Shown here: positions 16,695 to 24,519 of the stretch, in pieces
Layout of the letters: each line of letters opens with the position of its first letter
How positions within the stretch are numbered: position 1 is the stretch's first letter
Assembly: GCF_001017435.1 (NCBI RefSeq)
Contig: NZ_CP011371.1
Span: 6,138,001 to 6,202,000 of the forward strand
Length of the DNA: 64,000 nt
Source of the DNA: Caldimonas brevitalea
GTDB taxonomy: Bacteria > Pseudomonadota > Gammaproteobacteria > Burkholderiales > Burkholderiaceae_C
Direction: 5' to 3'
Translations under genes and position numbers: made by a program
The notes under the pieces: generated by a model
The model's database searches: none
What the model was told of the DNA's origin: nothing
Seen by the model: only the letters and a program-made list of their open reading frames with translations

Positions 16695-16773
16695 GGGTCA
16701 GGCCTTAAATCTGAAGTGGGGCACTGTGCAATGTTCGAGGACGGGGCGGGACTTCAAATTGAAGGCCGGACCC
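16695..16773. repeat. REPIN-like inverted repeat element, copy 2
   Basis: Near-identical to copy 1: left arm GGGTCAGGCCTTAAATCTGA, centre GGGCACTGTGCAATGTTCG, right arm ending AAATTGAAGGCCGGACCC. Homology to copy 1 extends outwards about 6 bases on each side (CGAGACG and CTGTTGCC). Confidence 0.8.
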
Positions 16774-16913
16774 TGTTGCCTGACCTCTGTTGCCTGACCG
16801 TCTCGAACCTTCCGGGCACACCATGCCATCCGCGTGCTTCTTGGCCGTTCCCATGCTGCTTCCCGTTCTACCGATGCTCCCCCGGGTTTGACCTTGATGT
16901 GGCAACCTGGCCG

Positions 16914-17825
16914 TCATCGGTGTCCTTGCAAAGGAGTTGTTGTCGGCTGCTTCGCAAATGCTTCGGCCGATGCCCGCGTGAATTTGTACGACGGAATGGG
17001 GACTCCGTCCGAGAAGGCTTGAAGTTTCGTGTTCCAGGTTGCGACGACGTCGCCGTACAGTGACTCCAGCAGGGCCTGCGTCGGTTTTGCGGTCGCCAGC
17101 ACCACGGGCCGCTGAAGACCGTTCGAGTCATAGCTAGGGCGCTTCGCGTACAAACAGGAATCCAGGCTGCTCTTGTCCGGCTGATTCCCAACCGCTTTTC
17201 CCCCTGATGCACGCGCATGCAGGGCAGAGTTCCACACGCATGGCGTGCCGCTGGCGTCAGCTGTGGCCAACCCGCTTGGGTCCATGTCTGCTGCAGGCTT
17301 CTTGCTTTGGCAGGCCAAGTCAGAGAGCTTTTCTTCGCTGATATGCGGGGGCCTGATCGGAGGTGCTGACTTGTCTGTCAGGTTCAGGAGCAACTCGGAG
17401 AAGGCGCCGATTCTCGATTTACAGGTCCGCTCGATGACCGCCGTCCTTTGATTGAAAACCACGATCTGGCAGTCGTGCCGGGGATCGGCGCCAACAGTTC
17501 TGACAAGCTTGTATTCGGCCCACAGCGGGCCGTCGAACAATTCTTCCTGCTCGAACAAAACCAGCTTTGCCAAGACCCTGTCGGGCGGCAGTGGCGCTGG
17601 TGCCGGCGGCAGTCCCTTGGCTGCCCGGCAGGCGTCATGGCTGACGCTGATAATGTTCTTCAACCCTTCCACATTGCCATGCCCAACGCGCACCACGCGG
17701 ATCGGCGGTGCCGTGTCGGCAAAAGACGCAGTCGCGCCGAGCCACATCACGACAGCGACGGCGAGACGGGACGAGGCTGTTGCGACTTGACCTTGGTGAT
17801 GCGGCCGACGGTGTTTCATGCTCAT
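16914..17825 (-). CDS. Exported hypothetical protein
   Basis: A 303-residue protein. The start is taken at ATG 17825 (a second ATG in frame at 17819); GAAGAG lies close upstream. The N-terminus has a long charged n-region then RLAVAVVMWLGATASFADTA, a probable Sec signal peptide. Eight Cys in the mature part (HDACRAAKG, HDCQIV, RTCKSR, LACQSK, GTPCVW, DSCLY) point to a disulfide-bonded periplasmic protein. No family was recognised. The gene is flanked by a REPIN downstream and DUF1016 debris upstream. Confidence 0.55.
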   Translation of the reverse strand: MSMKHRRPHHQGQVATASSRLAVAVVMWLGATASFADTAPPIRVVRVGHGNVEGLKNIISVSHDACRAAKGLPPAPAPLPPDRVLAKLVLFEQEELFDGPLWAEYKLVRTVGADPRHDCQIVVFNQRTAVIERTCKSRIGAFSELLLNLTDKSAPPIRPPHISEEKLSDLACQSKKPAADMDPSGLATADASGTPCVWNSALHARASGGKAVGNQPDKSSLDSCLYAKRPSYDSNGLQRPVVLATAKPTQALLESLYGDVVATWNTKLQAFSDGVPIPSYKFTRASAEAFAKQPTTTPLQGHR

Positions 17826-18102
17826 TACTCTTCGGGGTTGACGCTCATAGCGGTCATCAGTGGTGCCTTCTCGTGACCCCAACGCTTCGGCAGCCTCCCT
17901 GCTCCGCAGGCGCGGCGTTCTACAGAGTTGATTGTTCGTCGCCACTGTGTGTGCATACCGCGGTCCTGAAGGAGTGAGGCTTCGACCTTTGGCCTCGCCT
18001 CTCACGTTGACGATCCGGCGCTCGATGACCCGAAAGCCTTCCTTGGTGAAGACAGGCTCGGCTGTCAAGCTTACCTCTGAGTAAAGCCTCGCGATTCGAG
18101 CC

Positions 18103-18290
18103 TGCAACGGGAACTGCGAACCAATGAAGCAGAAATCGCGTCCGAGCTCGATGAGGAAGTTGCGCATCTGGGTCAGTAGGCCGCGGTGCAGCTCCGCCTC
18201 GGTGTGCCACCTGCAGTCCAAGGAATTCGAGGGCTTAGCCGTCCTTGAACACCTGCGTTGCCGCCTCGCCGTGCAATTCTCTCAGCGCTG
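18103..18290 (-). pseudogene. DUF1016 (YhcG-type nuclease) fragment B
   Basis: Nucleotide match to 31786-31965 of the intact DUF1016 gene (protein segment around LLTQMRNFLIELGRDFCF). A further short match, 17880-17915 versus 31358-31392, lies downstream of the gene in both places. The fragment continues, after a 2.5-kb interruption, in fragment C at 20836-21075. Nothing else is supported between 17826 and 18442. Confidence 0.75.
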
Positions 18291-18442
18291 CCGAGCGTCA
18301 GGGAAGCATCTCAGCTGCCCGCCCGCTGCTCCGCGAAAGATCCGCGTCGCTTCGGTCGCCCCGCAAGCAAGGGGGGCAGGCACGCCAGGCTGCGCCTACC
18401 CTTCCAGGGGGCAAGGTTCGCCTGAAATCGATGGAGCGAGAC

Positions 18443-19165
18443 ATGGGCAAGAAGCGGTTCGTCGAAGGCTGGGCCCGTGCAATGTTGCTGCCTTTGCTGT
18501 TTTTGCTTCACCCGTCAGCCAGCGCGGCCCTCACGGTGTATCGCAGTGTCGACACCTACCTCGCGGCAACCGGCGGCTTGCACGATCTCATCACCTTCGA
18601 AGGCGGGCCGGCGCCGGGCATCGCGGTACCGGGTGACCGATTCAGCGACGACATGAGGTTCGAAAGCTGTAGCAAGCCCGGCGGGGACTGCTGGCTCGGC
18701 GATCCGAAGGTCACCTGGTTCGACAATGCCATCGCGTCCCCACCGCAAGGAACACAGTTCCGAATCGTCACCGGTGCGCTGGTTTCGGCCGACCCCAACC
18801 GCCCCACCTCGACGAATTTCATGGCCCTCGGCATATACGGCGACACGACAACGGCCGGGGTCGACATCTCGTTCCTCGGGAACTCTCTCGACACTTTCAG
18901 GCTGCAGGGCGAAACCGGCTTCTTCGGCATGGTGAGCGACGAGCCGTTCGATACGTTCGCGGTCGTACAGGCTGGTCACCATGAAGACGTGGCGCCATTC
19001 TTCATCAACGGCGTAGCGATCTCGTCGCCCTCTGGTGCTGCCTCCTTCGACTGGCCGCCACCTCCCATTCCCGAGCCCAGTTCAAGCTCGTTGCTCCTTG
19101 GCGGAGCGGCGATCCTGCTGCTGGTACTGCGCCGGTCGACGCGGCGGTCTCGGTTCGGCGCTTGA
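18443..19165 (+). CDS. PEP-CTERM sorting domain protein
   Basis: A 240-residue protein starting MGKKRFVEGWARAMLLPLLF with a Sec signal ending SASAA. The ATG at 18443 was preferred over 18431 because GGAG sits 6 bases before it. The mature region (YRSVDTYLAATGGLHDLITF) resembles PEP-CTERM proteins with a lectin-like or DUF-type beta-sandwich. The anchor is PPIPEPSSSSLLLGGAAILL with RRSTRRSRFGA. It does not share the LRFEV-DL motif. With the following HAF-repeat gene it forms an insert that separates the two halves of an older DUF1016 gene. Confidence 0.83.
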   Translation: MGKKRFVEGWARAMLLPLLFLLHPSASAALTVYRSVDTYLAATGGLHDLITFEGGPAPGIAVPGDRFSDDMRFESCSKPGGDCWLGDPKVTWFDNAIASPPQGTQFRIVTGALVSADPNRPTSTNFMALGIYGDTTTAGVDISFLGNSLDTFRLQGETGFFGMVSDEPFDTFAVVQAGHHEDVAPFFINGVAISSPSGAASFDWPPPPIPEPSSSSLLLGGAAILLLVLRRSTRRSRFGA

Positions 19166-19269
19166 CCTCCCGTGGGCTCGTCTGCGCATGGCGGACGAGG
19201 CTGCGCAAGTGCAAGGGCTTGCAGCTCAAGAACGACCGCCCACTTCGCCATACCGACCAGGGACCTACC

Positions 19270-20394
19270 GTGTTTCAACCGACCCGACTGCTCTTCTCCG
19301 CGCTTCTCGCGCTGGCCCCTCTCGGGGCTGCTACTGCGTCTGCGCAGGACGCCGCTGGCCCCCGCTACACGGTCACCGAAATCAAGGCCGGCACACCAGC
19401 GTACGTCTCCGTCACCAGCATGAACGACCTCGGCGAAGTGGTTGGCGATATCTCCGATGGCCGTGGCGGCTACCACGCCTTCATCTGGAGCCCGACAACC
19501 GCACTTCGACTATTGCCGCCGCCGAAGGGGGCAACCCAGACCTGGGCGAGCGACATCAACAACAGCGGGCAGGTCGCCGGGTCTGCCACCGTCGGTGAAG
19601 AACGGCACGCCTTCGTCTACCGAGACGGGGTGACGACCAGTCTCGGGACCCTGGGTCGCAGCGTCGACGTGCGCTCCATCAATGCGTCCGGCATGCTGGC
19701 CGGCAGCTTGCCCAATGAACACGGGCAGCGCACCCCGTTCATCTACGACGGCACGTCGGTTCGGTCTCTGGGGCTGCTGCCGGAGTTCATCCGCGGCGAG
19801 GCGGTTGCCATCAACGACCGGGGCCAAGCGGTGGGAAGCCTTGGGTACGAGTCCGGCCCCGACTCTCCCATGTATTACAGCGACGGTCAGATGAACTTGT
19901 TGAAAGGACCGAATGGGGAAATCATCGGTAGCGCAAGCGACATCAACGAGGCGGGGCAGGTCGCACTGTGGTACGGGACCCTCGGAGACATGGACATGCA
20001 CGCGGCCATCTGGGACGCCGAGAACGGCACGGTGGCGATACCCCTGCCCGAGAACAGCGACTACTGGTGGAGCACCCCGGTGGCCATGAACGACGCAGGT
20101 GACGTTTTGGGCCGGCTCTTCGGCCGGGACGTGGACGCGCGACACTTTGCCTACGTCGATGGCGAAACCTTCGAGTTGTACACAAGGTTGGTGCCCGGCA
20201 TGCAGGAAAAGTGGAACATCGTCAGTGCGCACGACATCAACAACCGAGGACAGATTCTGGTCGGCGCTCAACTCCGGGGGACTGATCAATACGCGGCTCT
20301 GCTGTTGACCCCGGTTCCTGAGCCTCACACCGTGGCACTGGTGTTCGTCGGACTGGGAGCGCTCGCCTGGCGGGCAAGGGTGCGCCGGCCGTAA
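19270..20394 (+). CDS. HAF-repeat PEP-CTERM protein
   Basis: A 374-residue protein from a GTG start with AGGGA six bases upstream. Signal peptide: FQPTRLLFSALLALAPLGAA. The mature protein has repeated units of the HAF type (MNDLGEVVGDISD, HAFIWSP; INNSGQVAGSATV, HAFVYRDG; INDRGQAVGSLGYES; INEAGQVALWYG; MNDAGDVLGRLFG; INNRGQILVGAQL), probably forming a beta-propeller. The anchor is TPVPEPHTVALVFVGLGALA with RARVRRP. HAF-repeat proteins are extracellular and of unknown ligand. Confidence 0.85.
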   Translation: MFQPTRLLFSALLALAPLGAATASAQDAAGPRYTVTEIKAGTPAYVSVTSMNDLGEVVGDISDGRGGYHAFIWSPTTALRLLPPPKGATQTWASDINNSGQVAGSATVGEERHAFVYRDGVTTSLGTLGRSVDVRSINASGMLAGSLPNEHGQRTPFIYDGTSVRSLGLLPEFIRGEAVAINDRGQAVGSLGYESGPDSPMYYSDGQMNLLKGPNGEIIGSASDINEAGQVALWYGTLGDMDMHAAIWDAENGTVAIPLPENSDYWWSTPVAMNDAGDVLGRLFGRDVDARHFAYVDGETFELYTRLVPGMQEKWNIVSAHDINNRGQILVGAQLRGTDQYAALLLTPVPEPHTVALVFVGLGALAWRARVRRP

Positions 20395-20683
20395 GGGCGA
20401 GGTTCTCAATCGCCATACCGCAACTGTTTGCGGTCGGCCCGGCGGAATGGACTCGTGCCTGCTACTTGTCGAGCCTTCTCACCGAACCGCTACCCCAGGG
20501 TCGCCGTGAGCGTCGCCAGTCGATACCTTGTTTTCGGTGCCGGGTTGGATGAAGCGCAGCTCAACGCCGTTGCGTGCCGCCCTGTCATATTCAGATCCCC
20601 ACCGCACCGCTGACTCTCGTGTCATGGCTGCCACATTTCATCCCTGGGGATCGATGGTGTCCAAGGACGCTATTGTTTCGTAC

Positions 20684-20779
20684 GCAATGGGATGGACGCC
20701 CCCACCCGGTGACGGCATCAATGTGCCAGAGTGGAAGTGTCAGCAACCACTCGCCCGGAAGGAGCGTCCATCCCATTGC
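20684..20779. repeat. 96-base element with 16-bp terminal inverted repeats
   Basis: GCAATGGGATGGACGC (20684-20699) and its exact complement (20764-20779) bracket 64 bases without coding potential. It may be a miniature element or a solo end of a lost insertion sequence. A single REP arm follows at 20798. No gene is supported in 20395-21286. Confidence 0.65.
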
Positions 20780-20797
20780 ATACCTTCGAGATGCGGG

Positions 20798-20820
20798 AGT
20801 TCAAATTCAAGGTCTGACCC
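20798..20820 (+). repeat. Single REP-like arm
   Basis: GTTCAAATTCAAGGTCTGAC matches the right arm of the REPIN-like elements and has the same orientation. It precedes DUF1016 fragment C by 16 bases. Confidence 0.6.
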
Positions 20821-20835
20821 TGACGCTGTATGGCG

Positions 20836-21075
20836 CGCTCGAAGGCACCGAGGCGAAGCTGGCGCTCCAGTTCACGACTGCTCCACTTCTCCTGCACGGC
20901 TATGCGCAGGTAGAACTCACGCTCCTCGGTCCGTTTGGATTGGTCCAGGATGATGAGGTTGAGCGTTCACGACAAACTCTCACCAGCGGTGAGAGTTTGT
21001 CGTCCCGATACGTGGCGAAGAACTGTCGCATGCGCCTCAGGTTCTGCAGCGAAAAGCCGCGCAGGCCGGGCACGC
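20836..21075 (-). pseudogene. DUF1016 (YhcG-type nuclease) fragment C with perfect hairpin
   Basis: Match to 32001-32240 of the intact gene (N-terminal half, around HNLIVLGQAKRIEEREFYLR). It continues where fragment B stops. Inside it, 20969-21003 is a perfect 16-bp inverted repeat (ACGACAAACTCTCACC / GGTGAGAGTTTGTCGT, loop AGC), not present in this form in the intact copy. Confidence 0.75.
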
Positions 21076-21202
21076 CCGAGTGTGTGCACCACAGCGTCAG
21101 GCAACGAAGTACCGCGATGGGAAGCACTAGGCGGATGCTCATCTTGTTCACCAGCGAGGTGACGCAGAAGGAAGCCCTTGCAGCTCGAGATGAGCAGCAT
21201 AC

Positions 21203-21286
21203 CTCCCCCAACTGGGCGTATAGGTCAGTTCGCAGCACGTGGCATGGCGTCGTAAGATCCCGGCAAACTACAGCAGGGAGTGCAGC
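21203..21286 (+). promoter_or_regulatory. Upstream block shared with the second tae4 module
   Basis: TCCCCCAACTGGGCGTATAG here and TCCCCCAACTGGGTGTATAG at 33116-33135 are nearly identical, followed in both by CGTAAGATCC and CAGCAGGGAG before the tae4 start. TATAGG/TATAGC may be the -10. The block is probably a shared promoter and 5' leader that travelled with the module. Confidence 0.5.
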
Positions 21287-21778
21287 ATGGGAAGGCCATC
21301 ATTCAATTCTGCATGGGCTGCCTTCATGGCAGTTCGGGTCTCGGTTGCCGAAGTTGGAAAGAAGATCGGCGGCAACGTTCAAAAGAACATTGAGTTGCCC
21401 GAGGGCGGGTTTCAAAACGCCTGCCCGATCCGCATGAGCTATGTGCTCAACGTGACGGGCTTCCCCATCCCCAAGAGCTCGCAATACGCGATGGTCAGTG
21501 GCGGCGACCGGCACCAGTACATCTACCGCGTCGGCGACATGATGAGCTACCTTGAGCACGCCTTCGGCAAGCCAGACAAAACCGTGAAGTCACCCACGCA
21601 GGCCGACTTTGCGGGGATGAAAGGAATCATCGTGGTGAAGGGCCATGGTTGGGGAAACGCAAGGGGGCACGTGACGCTGTGGGATGGCACCAAGTGTTCG
21701 GACAGTTGCCACCTCATGCATGATCCAGACAACGGCCCCTTCGTCCCAGACGTCGCCTCGATATGGGTACTGCGATGA
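21287..21778 (+). CDS. tae4: Type VI secretion amidase effector, Tae4 family
   Basis: A 163-residue protein of normal Tae4 length. MGRPSFNSAWAAF is the standard opening. The catalytic Cys lies in FQNACPIRMSYVLN (Cys46) and the His in ARGHVTLWDGTKC (His128). Cys137 and Cys141 may form the family's disulfide. Tae4 enzymes are NlpC/P60-like peptidases that cut peptidoglycan stems in the periplasm of rival cells after delivery by the T6SS. AGGGAG precedes the ATG. It overlaps the immunity gene by four bases (ATGA). A paralogue with the same layout is at 33202. No T6SS structural or VgrG/PAAR gene is in the window. Confidence 0.9.
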   Translation: MGRPSFNSAWAAFMAVRVSVAEVGKKIGGNVQKNIELPEGGFQNACPIRMSYVLNVTGFPIPKSSQYAMVSGGDRHQYIYRVGDMMSYLEHAFGKPDKTVKSPTQADFAGMKGIIVVKGHGWGNARGHVTLWDGTKCSDSCHLMHDPDNGPFVPDVASIWVLR

Positions 21779-22188
21779 AATCGGCGCTCATTGCGGTCAG
21801 CCTCGTCCTGCTCACCCTCGGCCATCTCGCCCGCGCTGATGAAAGCGATCGGGCCCAGTACTCCCGCAGCATGACCGAGACGTACAACCAGAAGACGCTG
21901 CTGAAAAACTGGGCCTTGAGCGTCTGCCTGGCCAAGATCTCAAAGGACCCTGCGGCCAAGGCGGACGCCAATGCGACCGCCAGCGCCTATTTGGAGTTCG
22001 GGCAACAGCCGATCGAGGCCTACGACGCGCTGCGGGACTTGGCAGACCGGTATGCGAACCGGAAGTATGGCGGCGCTGTGGAGTCAGAGTTCAACACGAT
22101 GAAGTGCATCGACCTGTTCCACAGCAAGGAACTGGATCAACTCGCGAGCAAGCTCGCGAAGAATGGCCGAAAGCCTACGGCACCGTAG
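21775..22188 (+). CDS. tai4: Tai4 family immunity protein
   Basis: A 137-residue protein from the ATG that overlaps the tae4 stop. Signal peptide MKSALIAVSLVLLTLGHLAR ends near ADES, sending the protein to the periplasm where Tae4 acts. The domain pattern is KTLLKNWALSVCLAKISKD, ANATASAYLEFGQQPIEAYD and FNTMKCIDLFHSKELDQLAS. Tai4 proteins bind Tae4 and block its active site. The overlap ensures co-production. About 60% or more of positions agree by eye with the Tai4 at 33684. Confidence 0.88.
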   Translation: MKSALIAVSLVLLTLGHLARADESDRAQYSRSMTETYNQKTLLKNWALSVCLAKISKDPAAKADANATASAYLEFGQQPIEAYDALRDLADRYANRKYGGAVESEFNTMKCIDLFHSKELDQLASKLAKNGRKPTAP

Positions 22189-22475
22189 CTGCGTCTCAAG
22201 CATTGCAAAGCCGAAACACCACGCCCTTGCCGCCGGGAGATGTGTTGAGGTATCTGCTCACGGAGGACGCTGTCCTGCGCGAGGCATACCGGCGTGGTGC
22301 GGTCTCTGCCACTTCGAGTGGCGTCCGACGAAGCTCGGCGCCTGTGAGCGGTGCGATGAAGATGGGCAGGCGACCGCTGCAGGACATTTGGATTACAAGC
22401 GTTTACGGCAGCTGGGTCTAGAGAGCGCGCTGTTCCTACGGTATCTTCAATGCTCTGGCTGCAGCCCATCTACTC

Positions 22476-22949
22476 ATGCGTCTTGGAACGGTCCTAAAAA
22501 TCGGGGTTCTCTGCGTTGCGCTGTCAGCTGGTGCAGGCCTTGCGGCGATTGCCTACCTGTTCTCACAGGAGGATTACACGCCGCAGCCCGGTTCTCTTAC
22601 CTACTATCTGGGCATCTCCAGCCTGGTGCGCAATGCCCCAATTGCTGCCGCCCTTCAGCCCGCCGAGTACTTTGGCTCGGTCGGCGATGGCAATAAGCTG
22701 CCGCAGTCACAAGTGAGCTTCTACGTCTCGCAGGCCGACGCGGCACAAGCCTGGCGAACCCTGCAGCGGTATTTGGACGAGCAAGGCTTTTCGCATGCGC
22801 CACCCGACAGTGGCTCGCAAGCGCAGACGGCGTCGACCACCGCGAAGGAAGCGCAGTACACGTCGCCAACGGATGGCAGCGTGCTGATGACGCTGGAGGA
22901 GGTACCCGCCGCTGCGGGCCTGCGGGTCAGCTTGACCCACTTCGATTAG
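22476..22949 (+). CDS. Hypothetical membrane-anchored protein
   Basis: A 157-residue protein with one N-terminal membrane segment or uncleaved signal (VLKIGVLCVALSAGAGLAAI) followed by a soluble region. The soluble part contains VSFYVSQADAAQAWRTLQRY, a helix-rich stretch, and a Gln/Thr-rich loop before SVLMTLEEVPAAAGLRVSLT. No family was recognised. It lies between the tae4-tai4 pair and the conserved gene at 23001, on the same strand. The gap 22189-22475 has no supported gene, although a frame there (GDVLRYLLTEDAVLREAYRR) looks protein-like and may be a remnant. Confidence 0.5.
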   Translation: MRLGTVLKIGVLCVALSAGAGLAAIAYLFSQEDYTPQPGSLTYYLGISSLVRNAPIAAALQPAEYFGSVGDGNKLPQSQVSFYVSQADAAQAWRTLQRYLDEQGFSHAPPDSGSQAQTASTTAKEAQYTSPTDGSVLMTLEEVPAAAGLRVSLTHFD

Positions 22950-23000
22950 CCAGACGACAACAAGCACCCCGAAGAGGGAAGCAAACAGGGAGGTTCCGAG

Positions 23001-23693
23001 ATGTCAACCCGAGCCGATATTCCGCACCGCCTGACTTACACCTGCAACTGCGGCTGGATCGACGTAGGCCATCTGCAGTCGGTGGACACTCCGCGCAACC
23101 GCCACGCGAGTGCCAGCTACCTTTGGAAAGACATCTTGTTGGAGCGAGGGCTAAAGGTCAGCGGCCACAACAATCACCACTTGGTCATGTATCGGCAGGC
23201 GATGAGCAAGATGGGCTTTTCGCGCGATTTCACGAAGTTCTATTTCGTGCGCAAAGGGTTGCCGCTCGCGGTCAAGCGGTCCGTGGCGCTGGCGATCTTC
23301 ATGGAAGTGTCGATGGGATTCGAGAACGTCCAAGCATCGCTTTCCATGCTTACCGACAGCGGCTTCAGTGAAGAGGACCTCGTCTCGAACCTGATTGGTT
23401 TCTACGTGGCGGTTCTCGGGAACGTTGACTGGCGCGGGCAGTGCAAGCCGGTATCGATGCAAGCCTCTCTGAAAGTTTGGGATGCGGTGGGGCCGGTGGG
23501 CACGCGGAAGAATCAGCACTTCCTCCCGCAGTTTCACGCATGCGAAGAATGCCAGACGGTGCACCACCTGCGGCAGCCCTACTTCCCCGCGCTGTTCGCC
23601 TCGATCCGGCCTGCGCAAAAGGGTGTGGACTTCTTCGAGGCCACGAGTGGTCTGCCGGTGGCATCCCATCTGTTGTCCACCTTGTTCCGGTGA
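23001..23693 (+). CDS. Conserved hypothetical protein with CNCGWID-GH motif
   Basis: A 230-residue protein preceded by GGGAGG. The N-terminus LTYTCNCGWIDVGHLQSVD has a compact Cys/Asp/His set that could bind metal or be catalytic. Residues 90-140 (VALAIFMEVSMGFENVQASL, DSGFSEEDLVSNLIGFYVAV) are a helical region. C-terminal Cys pairs lie in HACEECQTVH. The protein resembles an uncharacterised proteobacterial family, but no name is given. No signal peptide is seen. Its position in an effector/immunity island makes a secreted or antagonism role possible but unproved. It ends 47 bases before an IS110 remnant. Confidence 0.6.
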   Translation: MSTRADIPHRLTYTCNCGWIDVGHLQSVDTPRNRHASASYLWKDILLERGLKVSGHNNHHLVMYRQAMSKMGFSRDFTKFYFVRKGLPLAVKRSVALAIFMEVSMGFENVQASLSMLTDSGFSEEDLVSNLIGFYVAVLGNVDWRGQCKPVSMQASLKVWDAVGPVGTRKNQHFLPQFHACEECQTVHHLRQPYFPALFASIRPAQKGVDFFEATSGLPVASHLLSTLFR

Positions 23694-23740
23694 CCACCCC
23701 GTTCCAGGCGATTGGTCTGTTCCCGGCAAGATGCGGGACT

Positions 23741-24028
23741 GGGGTGACACCAAGGCAACGGCAGTCGGGCATATCGATCAAGGGCCGAACGATACTGAAT
23801 CGTACCGGTCAGGCCGCAATGCGCAGCGCGCTATACATGCTGGCAATCGTCGGGATGCAGCACAACCAGGCGGTCAAGGCTTTCGGCGACCGCCTGCGTT
23901 CACACGGGATGGCACCCAAAGCCGTCGTCGGTGCCTGTATGCACAAGCTCGTGCTGCTGATCTTCGGTGTCGTTCGTTCGCGCAGGGCTTTCGATGCCAG
24001 TTTGGCAATGCCCAAGCTTGACTTTTAA
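23741..24028 (+). pseudogene. IS110 family transposase, C-terminal fragment
   Basis: About 95 codons nearly identical to the end of the IS110 gene at 26501-27271: VTPRQRQSGISIKGRTILNR, then AFGDRLRSHGMAPKAVVGAC, ending AMPKLDF. Everything upstream of GVTPRQRQ is missing. The 3' flank, GACGGTATCTGACCCC, is also shared. No gene is supported in 24029-24243. Confidence 0.85.
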
Positions 24029-24243
24029 GACGGTATCTGACCCCGGCACGTGCCCGCGCAGGCGTCGTTGCGCAACGTGTAGTTCATAGCGTCATCAACT
24101 ATCGTGCGAGTGGACCGGTTGCTTAGCTCAGGTTTGTCTCGACGGCTTAGCAAATAAGCTGGCGCGGCGCCCACGCTGCGAGCAGGCAGCTGCGTGTTGC
24201 GCTCGTCTACCTCGCGTCACTATTCGGCCCGAGCCGCCGGACG

Positions 24244-24519
24244 TCAAACTCTGGGCCGGACCCTCGTAATGAGGTGAAGAGGCGGTCTTCTTAGTTCAGC
24301 GGTCTTCCCGCACTTCGAGACAAAGATCGGGCAGTTGCCCACCACTGAATAGCTGATGTCGTTGGTTTCAATGAAACGGGCACTCTGGTACGGGAAGTAC
24401 CAGCCGTCTTGGTCCTCGATCACGCCCGCGTCGACGATCAAGTAGCAATCCTCGGGAGGGGCAGCGACGTTCACAGCAACGAACTGCGCCGCGATCCCTC
24501 TCGCTTCATGTCTGTCCAA
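24244..24519 (-). CDS. YrhB/Imm35-like immunity protein
   Basis: A 91-residue protein with the YrhB pattern: MDRHEARGIAAQFVAVNVAA, then DCYLIVDAGVIEDQDGWYFP, YQSARFIETNDISYSVVGN and CPIFVSKCGK. YrhB domains (Imm35) are found as immunity proteins beside polymorphic toxins and also as YrhB chaperone-like proteins. There is no signal peptide, so it is cytoplasmic. The start overlaps the end of the large membrane protein gene by 14 bases, indicating one operon and translational coupling. It is likely the antidote of that protein or of its C-terminal domain; this pairing is inferred. Confidence 0.7.
   Translation of the reverse strand: MDRHEARGIAAQFVAVNVAAPPEDCYLIVDAGVIEDQDGWYFPYQSARFIETNDISYSVVGNCPIFVSKCGKTAELRRPPLHLITRVRPRV

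Noticed and set aside
22104..22421. Plus-strand frame with GDVLRYLLTEDAVLREAYRR
   Set aside because: Looks protein-like for 25 residues only and its start lies inside tai4; treated as a possible remnant, not a gene.
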